The notes under the pieces are model-generated. The model saw nothing but the letters and a program-made list of their open reading frames with translations, had not been told where the DNA came from and searched no databases. A stretch of DNA of 64,000 nt from contig CAKZOB010000004.1 in the NCBI GenBank assembly GCA_937135955.1, positions 1 through 64,000 on the forward strand, given 5' to 3'. Both the position numbers and the translations under genes were made by a program. The DNA is from an uncultured Anaerolineales bacterium (lineage in GTDB: Bacteria; Chloroflexota; Anaerolineae; Aggregatilineales; Aggregatilineaceae). How positions within the stretch are numbered: the stretch's first letter is position 1; each line of letters starts with the position of its first letter. This document shows positions 1 to 8,751 of the stretch, in pieces.

Positions 1-151
1 TGTTTATGTCTACATCCGCTTGCGGCGTTCTGGCAGTACGTCGTAATGCCCTTACGGGCATGAGGGTGGTTTGAATCCCTGTGCGTCAACATCGCCGCGG
101 GCCTTGCCCGGCGCGTCGTAATGCCCTTACGGGCATGAGGGTGGTTTGAAT
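1..151 (-). CRISPR. Leader-proximal end of a CRISPR array (two repeats seen)
   Basis: Two identical 37-nt repeats lie at 40-76 and 115-151, separated by a 38-nt spacer (77-114); 1-39 is part of another spacer, so the array continues left of the window. The repeat contains a perfect hairpin, ATGCCC-GTAA-GGGCAT read on the minus strand. I orient it on the minus strand because it then ends in ATTACGAC, close to the ATTGCGAC 5' handle of Thermus type III repeats. It is then co-directional with the cas genes, and the AT-rich stretch to the right becomes the leader. Orientation is inferred from repeat form only. Confidence 0.93.
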
Positions 152-378
152 ATAACACAATTCCCAATTTATTGCCAGTTCATCAAGATGATTCCTGGAG
201 ATTTTGGCCTACACAGGGGCCGTTCTAATCTAATCTATAGGATAGGAATATGAACCACTTAATTTTAATACGCAATAAAGAAAATGTCCACTTGATTTTT
301 CCGAGACCCCCCATTAACGAAGCTGTGTCGTAACAGCCTGGCTAAAAGGGGGTCTCGGAAAAGTATCAAAAAATTCTT
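152..378 (-). promoter_or_regulatory. Putative CRISPR leader
   Basis: This 227-bp stretch between the first repeat and the end of cas2 is clearly more AT-rich than its surroundings and has no gene. It would be the leader if the array is read on the minus strand. It contains the long inverted repeat listed separately. No single promoter stands out. Confidence 0.6.
297..362. repeat. Perfect 15-bp inverted repeat in the leader
   Basis: TTTTCCGAGACCCCC at 297-311 is mirrored exactly at 348-362, with a 36-nt centre. Neither strand has a T-run after the stem like that of an intrinsic terminator. It lies just past the cas2 stop, so it could stop or protect the cas mRNA, bind a protein, or be the two ends of a small inserted element. 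Confidence 0.85.
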
Positions 379-657
379 CTAAATGATGATGGCGGTAGGG
401 GGCTGGGGCGGCTTACCCTGCCCCAACACGGTCACTCGTTTCTGGCAGGCTGCACACAGCCAGTATAACCGCACGCTGTCTTCCTGGCTACTGATCACCT
501 GCTCAAGCTCGCGCAACAGGTTGCGCTTGCTGCGGTCATCCAGCCACACCTCGAACACGCTGAACTGCACCCGCTGCCCATAGCCTTGCAGCAGGTTGGC
601 AATGCGCGTGCGGCGCTTGTCATTGGGTGTGTCGTAGGTCACCAGATAGCATTCCAT
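379..657 (-). CDS. cas2: CRISPR-associated endonuclease Cas2
   Basis: A 92-residue protein of normal Cas2 length. It starts with the family's beta-strand and acidic site (YLVTYDTPND) and keeps the RVQFSVFEVWL strand of the ferredoxin-like fold. Cas2 dimers bridge two Cas1 dimers in the complex that inserts new spacers. Its ATG overlaps the cas1 stop (TGATG), so it is translationally coupled as the last gene of the operon, next to the array. The C-terminus is Pro-rich (KPPQPPT), which is a little unusual but probably a tail. Confidence 0.95.
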   Translation of the reverse strand: MECYLVTYDTPNDKRRTRIANLLQGYGQRVQFSVFEVWLDDRSKRNLLRELEQVISSQEDSVRLYWLCAACQKRVTVLGQGKPPQPPTAIII

Positions 658-1562
658 CAGTCCACCCTGAAGGGTCGGTAGTTCGGCACCCCGTCGCGCA
701 GACAGCGCGCCAACAGCCGTGTTTGAATCTCAAACACGCGGCGATAGGTCATCCGTTCGCGGGTGATCGGATGCTGAACGGTCGTCTGGACGCGATCCTC
801 AAACGCCTGCAGAAAGGCTCGTTTGCCGCGATCGCTCAACAACACCGGACGGTCAGGCGTCTGACCCGGTGAGAAGTCATCCGGCACGATCAGGTCATTG
901 TTCAGACACCGCAGCACCACCGAATCCACCACAATAGCGCGGAATTCCTCCACCAGGTCGAGCGCCAGCGACGGGCGGCCATATTCTGGTTCGTGCAAGG
1001 CCCCGATGTACGGGTCTAGCCCGACCAACGCCACACTGGCTTCCAGTTCGCGCGTCAGCAGTGTGTAGCCGAAGCTGAGCAGCACGTTGACAGGGTCGGG
1101 CGGCGGGCGACGTTGCCGCTTTTCGAAATGCCAGTCGCGCTTCAGCAGCAGTCGGAAGACGCTGAAGTAGGCCGCTGACGCACTCCCTTCGACGCCGCGC
1201 AGAGCGTTGAGGGAAGACGTGCGGCGGGCGCGTTCGGCCAATGCTCCCAGCCGCTCGACCGAAGCGGCGATCTCGCCCCGTCCCAGCTCGCGGCTGTAGC
1301 GCTGCAACAAGGTGCGCATGTTCAGACACTTACCGTGCACGATGTGTTGGGCCAGCGTCAGCCGCACCCTCGGGCTGCCCAGCAATTCGTATTGCCGCTG
1401 CCGAAGCTGCCCAAAGCGCGTCAGCGGGCCGATCAGCCGACCGCGATAGACCCCCTCTTGCGACAGAAAGATCACATCCACGCCCGCCGCCATCAGGCGA
1501 TTCAGGGCGGGCGTGGTCAGCCCGATGTTGCCGACCCTCCCAAGAATAGCAGTCCTGCGCAC
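657..1562 (-). CDS. cas1: CRISPR integrase Cas1, short at the N-terminus
   Basis: About 301 residues from a GTG at 1562 preceded by AAAGGAGAGG. Conserved Cas1 blocks are present: GNIGLTTPAL and VIFLSQEGVYRGRL near the start, then the catalytic Glu in GVEGSASAAYF, the His in ALHEPEYGRPS and the acidic residue in ALDLVEEFR. Full Cas1 proteins have roughly 30-40 more residues (the first beta-strands) before the GN(V/I)xLTTPAL block. Here the cas6 stop lies only about 50 nt upstream and no frame supplies them. A longer open frame exists up to 2060 but runs antiphase through cas6 and has no Cas1 similarity. Catalytic residues look intact, so the effect on activity is unknown. Confidence 0.88.
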   Translation of the reverse strand: MRRTAILGRVGNIGLTTPALNRLMAAGVDVIFLSQEGVYRGRLIGPLTRFGQLRQRQYELLGSPRVRLTLAQHIVHGKCLNMRTLLQRYSRELGRGEIAASVERLGALAERARRTSSLNALRGVEGSASAAYFSVFRLLLKRDWHFEKRQRRPPPDPVNVLLSFGYTLLTRELEASVALVGLDPYIGALHEPEYGRPSLALDLVEEFRAIVVDSVVLRCLNNDLIVPDDFSPGQTPDRPVLLSDRGKRAFLQAFEDRVQTTVQHPITRERMTYRRVFEIQTRLLARCLRDGVPNYRPFRVD

Positions 1563-1612
1563 ATGACCCTCTCCTTTCGCTATGCAGTTGTTAAAGAGCG
1601 AGCCGGAGCGGT

Positions 1613-2434
1613 TCAGTCGGCCAGGCGGCGACACTGCCCCAGGCCAAACGTCGTCAGACGGCCCACACCAGAGAAGAAAGCGAAATCGGCCAGCAGGCCG
1701 AGCAGGCTTGTCCAGTAGCGGTCGTAGATGACGGCGACGTAGCGGGCATGACCCGTCACGCCGATCTGCAAAGCGCCGTCCTTGAGCGGCACCGAGCGCG
1801 AGCGCAACTCGAAGCGGTTGATCGCCACACACTCGGCGGCGTAACGGCGCACCTCCGGGCTGATCGCCACCGGGCTGAAGGCGTTCCAGCGTTCCACCAG
1901 CCCGCCGAAGACCAGGTCTGGCAAGGGCAGCGGCATATTCATTTCGCGCTGCCGGAAGGTGGTCGGCGAGACGAAAGAGAGCGTCAGGCGATGCGGGCCG
2001 GGTTGGCGGGCCAGCAGGTAGGGCGCGGCGACCTGCTCGTAGGTGGCCGTCCCCGCCCACGGGTGCGCCGCGGGGTCGGTCGTCGCGCCGGTCAGTTGGA
2101 AGAGGACGCCGTCCAACTCGACGGCGGGCGGCAGGTTGTCGCGCACCGCCAGCAGGTACGCCGAGATGGTCGGGTCGAGCGAGGTCAGGCGCAGCCAGTA
2201 GGTGCCGTCGGGCGTCACCTGACGGACGTTCTGCCCGGCACGGGTCGCCCCGATCAGGGTCGAGCAGGTGAAGGGCTTGGGACCGTCAGTGTCGTGCCAC
2301 TGCCGGGCCAGGGCGGGGTCGTGCTCGTCCAGCCAGCGCAAGAGCAAGGCATGGGCGGCCCGCCCCAGGTGACCGGGCAGGGTCACGGGCTGAGCGGGCC
2401 GCAGGGTCAGCACAAGCGAGACAAGTTCGGTCAT
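1613..2434 (-). CDS. cas6: CRISPR repeat endoribonuclease Cas6
   Basis: A 273-residue RAMP protein with the C-terminal glycine-rich loop typical of Cas6 (FSGVGRLTTFGLGQ, about residues 254-267) and the internal LTLSFVSPTTFR strand. Cas6 cuts the hairpin repeats of the precursor transcript and leaves the 8-nt 5' handle used by the Csm complex. It sits between csm5 (34 nt upstream) and cas1 (about 50 nt downstream). The presence of its own Cas6 fits the hairpin-forming repeat. The ATG at 2434 has only a weak ribosome site (AGGCGGAACC). Confidence 0.93.
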   Translation of the reverse strand: MTELVSLVLTLRPAQPVTLPGHLGRAAHALLLRWLDEHDPALARQWHDTDGPKPFTCSTLIGATRAGQNVRQVTPDGTYWLRLTSLDPTISAYLLAVRDNLPPAVELDGVLFQLTGATTDPAAHPWAGTATYEQVAAPYLLARQPGPHRLTLSFVSPTTFRQREMNMPLPLPDLVFGGLVERWNAFSPVAISPEVRRYAAECVAINRFELRSRSVPLKDGALQIGVTGHARYVAVIYDRYWTSLLGLLADFAFFSGVGRLTTFGLGQCRRLAD

Positions 2435-2468
2435 GGTTCCGCCTGGATCGGCGCATAAGGCAGCGCCC

Positions 2469-3587
2469 TCATTCTACGCGCTCCATCTTCACTTTCACCC
2501 AGCCGAGCGGCGAGACGGCCTGTTCCTCCCGAACGACCACCCGCCGGCTCTTCGGGAAGCGGTCGCCTCGTTCGAAAGATTTCTTCCGATCCATCTGAGG
2601 GCCGTATTTTTTGACCACCTGGTAGAAAACAGCAGGGTCTTTGGTCAGCACATAGGCAAACGTCTTGCTATCCCAACCGCCGCCCCAGCCAAGTTGCAAC
2701 AGGAACTCAGATTGCTGGTCAAGGCTTGCCAGAATCTCTTGGAGCGTTTGATAGACTGACAGGATCGGGCCTTGTGGCCACCGTTTGAGTTCGCCATCTA
2801 TGCGGTGAACGGTGAAAGCGTTGACCACCTGGGGAATGTGCCTGATCCACTGCAACTGATCTTGCTGCCAGCCAAGTTGCCCGGCTGTGCCATTCTTGAG
2901 CAGAAAGCCGTCCAACGTCAGCGTGGCTTCGAAGGTCACCCCTTCGCGAACGGCCTCAATCTCAATCGGTGAGGCAAGTTTGCCGCCAGTGATCACCTGC
3001 ACATTGAGTATCTGTAGACTTTGCTTATCTGCCGGCGTGCTATCGCTCACCTGCAACGCGCGCAGCAGGTCGTAGTTGGGCGTGTTTTGGCCCAAATCAG
3101 AACCGAACAGCACCGCGTGCACCAACTTCTGAGCAGCAGTTTTCGGATTGTCACCTAACTGACCTATATTGAAGACCAGTTGGCGCTGCTGCCACCCTAC
3201 CGTAGCCAGTGCCGTGCGCAGCGCCCCTTTCAGGGAAGAGCCGGGGATGTAGGGGCGATCCCAGGGGTCTTTGAGTTGTTCCTGTAGCTCTGCCCCTTCG
3301 CCCTTCGAGCGCACTTCTCCCGGCAGAATATAGCGGAACAAGGGGCTATCGGGTTTGTATTCATGGGGATAGATCAGGTCTCCGGCGGGCGCGCCCCCGG
3401 CCATCCTGTCGAAGCGTTGCCGGTCTTCGTCGTACAGCATCGCCGCCAGCGCGTCGGCGTTGAAGACCCACGTCTTTCCACCGTGCGTCACGAAGTCGTA
3501 CCCCTGGCGCAGGACATTCCCCGTTCCGATGTGCAGCGGCGAGAGCGTGGTGATGGTCAGCCGGTACGTCATGTGCAGTTTGCCCAT
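2469..3587 (-). CDS. csm5: Type III-A effector subunit Csm5
   Basis: A 372-residue RAMP protein. The N-terminal strand YRLTITTLSPLHIGTGN and the later IPGSSLKGALRTAL motif are the usual RAMP signatures, and length and position fit Csm5, which caps the 3' end of the crRNA in the Csm complex. The ATG at 3587 overlaps the csm4 stop and follows AGGAGGGGACTG, a strong ribosome site. The region around residues 85-110 (PGEVRSKGEGAELQEQ) is charged and probably a loop. The family call is firm; the subtype follows from its neighbours. Confidence 0.92.
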   Translation of the reverse strand: MGKLHMTYRLTITTLSPLHIGTGNVLRQGYDFVTHGGKTWVFNADALAAMLYDEDRQRFDRMAGGAPAGDLIYPHEYKPDSPLFRYILPGEVRSKGEGAELQEQLKDPWDRPYIPGSSLKGALRTALATVGWQQRQLVFNIGQLGDNPKTAAQKLVHAVLFGSDLGQNTPNYDLLRALQVSDSTPADKQSLQILNVQVITGGKLASPIEIEAVREGVTFEATLTLDGFLLKNGTAGQLGWQQDQLQWIRHIPQVVNAFTVHRIDGELKRWPQGPILSVYQTLQEILASLDQQSEFLLQLGWGGGWDSKTFAYVLTKDPAVFYQVVKKYGPQMDRKKSFERGDRFPKSRRVVVREEQAVSPLGWVKVKMERVE

Positions 3588-4654
3588 CAGTCCCCTCCTG
3601 TCATGCCAACGGTGAGCGCGACGCCGCTGCGATACACGGGATGTTCGGGCGCGCCGCTCTGTTCGTATTGCGGGCGCACATCCACGATCTGCCCGGTGAT
3701 GGTGATCCCCGGCGGTTGCATCAGCACGGATCCCACCTCGATCATGCGCACGCGCCTGCGCCGCTGCGCCGGGCCGTCCGGCGAAGCCAGCCAGCCGCCT
3801 ACGTCCACCAGTTCGTAGCTGGCCTGCTCGCCGAGGACGCCTGCTTTCAACTCCGCCTCGGTGGGGTTGTAGCGCGAGAGCGTCATGACGCGCGGTGCCT
3901 GGGCGACGTCCGGCAGAGGGGGTGCCGCTACGCCCTCGACCTCAAAGGCACCATAGCCAGCGGAACGCTCGCCGCCCAGACCGCGGTCGCCCAGGTGTAG
4001 CAGCAGGCTGTCGAGCAAAGACTGCTGTTGCGTGTCAACGTCGGCCAGGAACCACAGTCCGCAGCCAGGGGCAAACGTCGTGCGCCCCACATGATAGATT
4101 TGGCTGCTGTTGGTGACGCGATCTACCGTCACGCGCGGCACCCGCTGCGTCTTCCAGATCGCCTTCTGAGCGAGAGTCTCGTCGTCCAGCTTCTGCCAGC
4201 CTGGGGGAAGCTGCTGGACTTCCTGGCGACTGATCCACACCTTGCCATCCTGGAGCAGCAGACCCTGCGCCGTGCCGTCAATCTTCGGCAGCCAGGCGTC
4301 CATCGGCGCCCCACTCAGCAACTGCACCAGAATGCCCGGCGAGACATATTGCAGTTTCTTGAGCACCTTGACCATGCCAGGTTGTGCGGGCTGCTGGCTT
4401 ATGATGCGCACGCGCGGCATCGGGAAGAGCAACAGATCGCCAGCGTAGGGAAACACCGACGAGAGCCGCGGCAGGGATTTAACGAATGCCTGAACCGCCT
4501 CTTGCCCTTCCAGATCCAACAGAACGGCCACCAGAGCGGCAAAGAGCGAGTCGGATGGGAAGGTCTCGGCGCTCGACTCCTGATCCAGACCCTCTCGGCC
4601 CAGGTGAAAGCCCCCACCGGGGAGCTGTTTTAGCCGATAGGCTATGTGGGCCAT
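3587..4654 (-). CDS. csm4: Type III-A effector subunit Csm4
   Basis: A 355-residue RAMP protein that begins with AYRLKQLPGGGFHLG and has the SSAETFPSDSLFAALV segment typical of Csm4/Cmr3-type proteins, plus the glycine-rich GDRGLGGERSAGYGAFEVE loop. Csm4 binds the 5' handle of the crRNA and holds Cas10. It overlaps the ribosome site of csm5 and starts 4 nt after the csm3 stop, so the genes are co-translated. Confidence 0.92.
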   Translation of the reverse strand: MAHIAYRLKQLPGGGFHLGREGLDQESSAETFPSDSLFAALVAVLLDLEGQEAVQAFVKSLPRLSSVFPYAGDLLLFPMPRVRIISQQPAQPGMVKVLKKLQYVSPGILVQLLSGAPMDAWLPKIDGTAQGLLLQDGKVWISRQEVQQLPPGWQKLDDETLAQKAIWKTQRVPRVTVDRVTNSSQIYHVGRTTFAPGCGLWFLADVDTQQQSLLDSLLLHLGDRGLGGERSAGYGAFEVEGVAAPPLPDVAQAPRVMTLSRYNPTEAELKAGVLGEQASYELVDVGGWLASPDGPAQRRRRVRMIEVGSVLMQPPGITITGQIVDVRPQYEQSGAPEHPVYRSGVALTVGMTGGD

Positions 4655-4658
4655 AGGC

Positions 4659-5441
4659 TCATCCCCCTACCGGTACGCCCAGCCTGGTCTTGATCCCTGT
4701 GATAATCCCTGGCAGCGCTGCCGAAAGATCGCCGAGTGTGTCGAACTTCCCCAGTTCGGTTGGCTGACGATAATTGTCATGCACTTTGAGCGTAACCGAC
4801 AACGCCCTGAAGACGATCTTGCCGCTCCCACGCGACCCCATACCGCCCAGGTAATCGTCCTCAAGCAGTTGCATCCCATCCAACAGCACTGCCAGCCAGT
4901 CAATATCTCGCTTGAGGTCGTAGAGGTTGTAGACCAGTTCCATAGGGCCGAAGACAGCGCCCGCCGGGACGCGCTCAACGTCGCGCGGTGTGGCTTGCGA
5001 CGTGACGCGATCGATGGCCACTTCCGTCTTAACCTCGGTGTACGGCAGACTGGTCTGCGCCGCCTGCAGGCGCTCTGCCGATTTCGGCTCCAGCGGCACG
5101 TCGCGCACGATCAGCCGGGTTGGCAGATTGAAATCTTCAGCCGTGATGCCATAGATGTTGCAGATCGGGCAGGTTGCGTAGCTACCCTTACTCTCGCGGC
5201 ACGAGTGAATCTCTATTTGAGCGATCTTCTGACCCGTCACACGCCCCAGATATTTCTCGGTCAGCGAGCGCATCTTACCGCGCAGCGACGAACCAGGGAT
5301 GTAGGGCTGACGCGTCAGTTGATCGATGATCACGGTGTTGTCCACCCCGCCAATCGAAAACGCACCGCCCGACCCGCCGATATGCAAGCCTGTCCGAGCT
5401 TCGATCTCGCCCCGAATGAATATGCGGCCATAGAGCATCAT
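4659..5441 (-). CDS. csm3: Type III-A backbone RNase Csm3
   Basis: A 260-residue RAMP protein. It has the GLHIGGSGG loop, an Asp at residue 34 in IGGVD, which I match to the catalytic Asp that cuts target RNA every 6 nt in other Csm3 proteins, and the IPGSSLRGKMRSL motif. Several copies form the filament along the crRNA. CPICNIYG at about 95-102, with an upstream Cys, may be a small metal site. The first of two adjacent ATGs follows GGAGGTGAACG; the start overlaps the csm2 stop (ATGA). Confidence 0.95.
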   Translation of the reverse strand: MMLYGRIFIRGEIEARTGLHIGGSGGAFSIGGVDNTVIIDQLTRQPYIPGSSLRGKMRSLTEKYLGRVTGQKIAQIEIHSCRESKGSYATCPICNIYGITAEDFNLPTRLIVRDVPLEPKSAERLQAAQTSLPYTEVKTEVAIDRVTSQATPRDVERVPAGAVFGPMELVYNLYDLKRDIDWLAVLLDGMQLLEDDYLGGMGSRGSGKIVFRALSVTLKVHDNYRQPTELGKFDTLGDLSAALPGIITGIKTRLGVPVGG

Positions 5442-5902
5442 CGTTCACCTCCACCTGCGGCTTTGTGGTAGGCCAGAATCGCCTCGAAGAAATCCACGAA
5501 ACGCTGGAAATTGTCACGGTTGCCCTGCACCAGATCGATCGCGGGCGAGAGCAACTCCTCTAACTGACGCACTGGCTGAGTTTGCCTATTTTTCTCGGCA
5601 TCGCGCTGAGCCTGATAGGCCAGCTTGGGCTTGAGCAAGATCAGGTCGCGTTCCGCCTTGCGTGCCCGCTCAGGATCGTTGACATCACTTGGCCAGCTCA
5701 GTTCGATCAGCCGTACCAGGCCGAAGATCGTACGAATCTGTGATGTAGTGAGCTTTTGCTCAGCAAGGTACTTTCCCCATTCTTCGGCTGCTTTGACCAG
5801 TTCGCGCGCGCTGTCTACATCGGTATTCTGGATAATCTTTACTAGATTGGGCCTGGCAGGCTTTGCCGCCCCCCCCTGTGGTTGCAGTGGTCTGTGTCCC
5901 AT
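5438..5902 (-). CDS. csm2: Type III-A small subunit Csm2
   Basis: About 154 residues, mostly helical, with the family core WGKYLAEQKLTTSQIRTIFG. Csm2 forms the inner filament of the Csm complex beside Csm3. The ATG at 5902 overlaps the cas10 stop (TGATG) and follows AAGGAG; a GTG three bases earlier is less likely. The first 25 residues are basic and Pro-rich, so probably flexible. Confidence 0.93.
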   Translation of the reverse strand: MGHRPLQPQGGAAKPARPNLVKIIQNTDVDSARELVKAAEEWGKYLAEQKLTTSQIRTIFGLVRLIELSWPSDVNDPERARKAERDLILLKPKLAYQAQRDAEKNRQTQPVRQLEELLSPAIDLVQGNRDNFQRFVDFFEAILAYHKAAGGGER

Positions 5903-8283
5903 CACTCATCTCCTTCTTTGCTATGAGAGGTTGAACGTGTCAACGCCTCGGCCCAGCGCGCCGCCAGGCCGACCGTTTCGATCGCACCGAAATCGTTCGC
6001 GCTCAAGTCATCCCGTAGCTTGATCACGCGTGCCCTGATTCCCCCGTCCACCCGCTCGGCCAGGCGGGTGAGCAGGTAGGCGCTCTGCCACATGTACGGC
6101 CCCCACACCGTTTGCCTGTGCCCATTGCGTGCTCGTAGCCCACCCCGTTCCGCCAGAGCATCTCGCACAGCACGGTACTGCGCATACATCCGTTGTAGCA
6201 CCTGTAGCAGACTGCGACCTACCTGACTCTCTCCCACCAGGCTGTGAAGCTGGTTCTTGTACTCCCCGGCCTCTTCCCACTCTGTCCACTTCCACGACTG
6301 TCCCAGGAACGTCAGCGCGTCCTTGCCCGACAGGTCTTTGGCGCTTTCCAGCGCATCCTTAGCATCCTCTGCTGCCAGGTACAGCGGATATTTCCCGCCG
6401 TGCAGAGTGATTCCCGCGCTGAGATGGACATAGGGGTTACCCGCGGCAAAACGCCCCAGGTCTGAGCGAATGGTTTTCGCCAGATCGGGCAAGACGTCCC
6501 ACGCCCCTACAATGAACAGGTCATCACCACCAGAGTAGATGGTGTAGAGCACATCTACCCCGCGATCCCGGTTCTCCTGATTGACCTTCTGGCACAGTTC
6601 CCCAACCCATCCCTCGAAGAACAGCGCCATCATCGAGCTGAGATTCGCCACACGGGCGAGCGTCGCCAGGTTGCGCTCTTTGCCGTTCTCTTTGCCACGG
6701 AAGCCCTGCCCGAACAGATAGCCCAGGTCGTCTACGTCCATGCGCAGCACGCCCAGCCGCTTCAGCCCTGTAGAGGCCTCTTGCAAATCCTCGAAGGTAG
6801 CGACTTCGTGGCCTTTGTGTGGCGTGACGTTAACGGTGAAACGCACCCCTGCGGCCACGGGACAGCGCACAGCACCAGACACACGCTCGACCAGGTCGGC
6901 ATCCGGGAAGTCGCGCAGCCCCAGCACAGTGACACGCTTTACGTCTTTCCAGCTCTCCAGCCGCTTTTCGACCATCTCGTCGAGCGGAGCCACCCTCAGG
7001 CCGAGTTCTGCCAGCAGCGCTTCCCAACGCCCCGGCTTCTGGGAAACTGGCTCAATCTGCCCCAGCGCCAGAACCTGCGAGCGCCCCAATGCGCCGCCCA
7101 GGTCTTCCAGCGAGCGGCATAGCGCACACTTGCGCACGCCTTCGGCATCCGCCCGGACATCCTGGCGCTCGGCATGACAGACCTGGCACTCGCGCTCTTC
7201 ATTGCCACCGTGTCCCCGCGGCTCGAAGATTTTGAGTTCTGCAGCGCGGTCGGCAAAACGGCGCCGCTTCACGGCATCCATCACCTGATACAGTTCACGC
7301 CATCTGGCGCTGAACCGATCTGCCTGGAAGTCCGCTGCCTTCAACACCGCGTAGCCCAGGGCCACGTAAAGCGCGCCATCGTGATGCTTAAGTAGCAGCC
7401 CTTCGAGTTGCTTCTGAAGCTCTTGCAGGCGGCCAATCTCCCTGGGCGGAACCAGCAGATAGAAATGCCCACCGCCCACATAGATCAGGTTGGTGATGGG
7501 CAGGTTCATCTGGCGCAGGAGGTAGCGGGCAATGGCCTCGTTGAGCAGTTGCAGATAGAACGAGCGCCCGCGCAATCCCTTGGCCGCGCCCTTGGAGGTG
7601 AGCGTATAGATGAAACGCTGCACCCCGGAAACATCGCCCTTCACCAGGTAGGCCAGCGGCCTGGTAGTGTCGTCCGGCTGTTGTAACAGATTCTCGACCT
7701 CTGCCTTATCGAGATCGGCCAGGCAAGCAGCCAGCGCCGCCCTCACACGACTGTGATCGAAAAGCGATACCCCTTCCGCGTCAGACGGCACACACCATGT
7801 GTAGCGGCGTAGCACGTGGTACAGGCTCTCGATATACGTTTCAGCATCGGTCTGTCCGCGCAACTTCGCCGCCTCTTTCTGCATCCCCTGCCACAGCGAG
7901 GCGTAAGCAGCCGCGTTTCTCTGAATCGCAGTAGATGGAAAGAGCGTCGCTTCGCTCAAGGCCAGCGAGCGTAGAGACAGGTATGCTTTCGCAGGGCGTT
8001 TGGCCGGGTCTTCCCCAATCTGGCAAAACACCGACAACAACGCCTGTGGCCACGACTGAGACTGACCGACATCCCCGCCAACCGCCAGCCGATCCGCCAA
8101 CTTCACCACTGTGTGCAGCACGCCCTGCCAGTCGGAGGGCATCAGACCAGCCGGAACATATTGGCGGATGAACGTCTCGCTGAGAGCCGCTGAGTCCATC
8201 CCCTGGGTGGATGGCTGCGCCAACTGCGCTAGCCTGCCAATGTCATAGAGCAAACCTACAATAGCAACAGTCCTACGATCCAT
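5902..8283 (-). CDS. cas10: Cas10/Csm1, large subunit with active-looking cyclase and decayed HD site
   Basis: A 793-residue protein starting at the ATG at 8283 behind AAAGGAT. The N-terminus VAIVGLLYDIGRL aligns with the HD nuclease motif (LLHDIGK), but the metal-binding His is Tyr13, and I see no HH pair further on, so ssDNase activity is probably lost. Four cysteines (CQVC and CALC, about 364-390) form the usual zinc site. YSGGDDLF near residues 582-589 is the intact GGDD motif of the Palm domain that makes cyclic oligoadenylates on target binding. A helical C-terminal domain follows. It is the first gene of the operon. No CARF effector gene lies inside the window. Confidence 0.95.
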   Translation of the reverse strand: MDRRTVAIVGLLYDIGRLAQLAQPSTQGMDSAALSETFIRQYVPAGLMPSDWQGVLHTVVKLADRLAVGGDVGQSQSWPQALLSVFCQIGEDPAKRPAKAYLSLRSLALSEATLFPSTAIQRNAAAYASLWQGMQKEAAKLRGQTDAETYIESLYHVLRRYTWCVPSDAEGVSLFDHSRVRAALAACLADLDKAEVENLLQQPDDTTRPLAYLVKGDVSGVQRFIYTLTSKGAAKGLRGRSFYLQLLNEAIARYLLRQMNLPITNLIYVGGGHFYLLVPPREIGRLQELQKQLEGLLLKHHDGALYVALGYAVLKAADFQADRFSARWRELYQVMDAVKRRRFADRAAELKIFEPRGHGGNEERECQVCHAERQDVRADAEGVRKCALCRSLEDLGGALGRSQVLALGQIEPVSQKPGRWEALLAELGLRVAPLDEMVEKRLESWKDVKRVTVLGLRDFPDADLVERVSGAVRCPVAAGVRFTVNVTPHKGHEVATFEDLQEASTGLKRLGVLRMDVDDLGYLFGQGFRGKENGKERNLATLARVANLSSMMALFFEGWVGELCQKVNQENRDRGVDVLYTIYSGGDDLFIVGAWDVLPDLAKTIRSDLGRFAAGNPYVHLSAGITLHGGKYPLYLAAEDAKDALESAKDLSGKDALTFLGQSWKWTEWEEAGEYKNQLHSLVGESQVGRSLLQVLQRMYAQYRAVRDALAERGGLRARNGHRQTVWGPYMWQSAYLLTRLAERVDGGIRARVIKLRDDLSANDFGAIETVGLAARWAEALTRSTSHSKEGDE

Positions 8284-8751
8284 GCACCTAATCCTTTCCA
8301 GGCCGGACAACCTGCATTATAGGGTATGCCGCCTTTCCCCCAATAGGTAGCGCCCCCCAAATTTCTGCTGGAAAGCGCTGTCCCGGAGCGCCAGCAATCC
8401 CATTTGTTCCGGCAGCCGGGCTTTCGCCTTGACAACATATTTAATATTATAGCATTTACTTATTACATTTTTCATGGTGAAATAAAAAGCCTTGCCTTGA
8501 GATCGTTGTTGAATGATTGTATTCACCTCATCAACAAGCGCAAGTGCGCAGTAGCAGCATCGCCGTAAGACGGATAGCAGATAGTAGCTCTGGGTAGAGC
8601 CTGTCCCTGCGCGGATTTCCGACGAACTGGAATGGAGATTCCAAAGCGATCCAAAATCTGGTCAAAAGGCAGTTGGAAGCGTTAAATTCGAACCAGGTAC
8701 GGCTGTTCCCGCATTCTAACGAGCAGCTACACTTCCGAGGAAACCGAACCT
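8284..8751. other. Divergent intergenic region between cas10 and rocD
   Basis: This 468-bp gap holds the cas promoter in its left half. A TTGACA at 8429-8434 on the plus strand has no good -10 at normal spacing. The right half (8520-8750) has no gene, repeat or structured RNA that I can recognise. Confidence 0.5.
8430..8480 (-). promoter_or_regulatory. Candidate promoter of the cas operon
   Basis: On the minus strand a perfect TATAAT (8451 down to 8446) is preceded by TGC, which makes an extended -10 element. A weak -35 (ATGAAA-like) lies upstream in a very AT-rich stretch. It would give a leader of about 155 nt before cas10. Confidence 0.6.

Noticed and set aside
297-362. Intrinsic terminator for cas2
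   Set aside because: The stem is perfect, but the loop is 36 nt and no T-run of terminator type follows on the transcribed strand. It is kept as an inverted repeat of unknown role.
1563-2060. N-terminal extension of the cas1 open frame
   Set aside because: It runs antiphase through cas6 and reads as low-complexity Arg/Pro/Gly sequence; Cas1 similarity begins only at about 1562.
8429-8434. TTGACA as a -35 for rocD
   Set aside because: There is no -10 at 15-19 bp on the plus strand. The AT-rich stretch fits the minus-strand cas promoter better.
8685-8705. tRNA-like TTCGAAC stretch
   Set aside because: No acceptor or anticodon stems could be paired around it.
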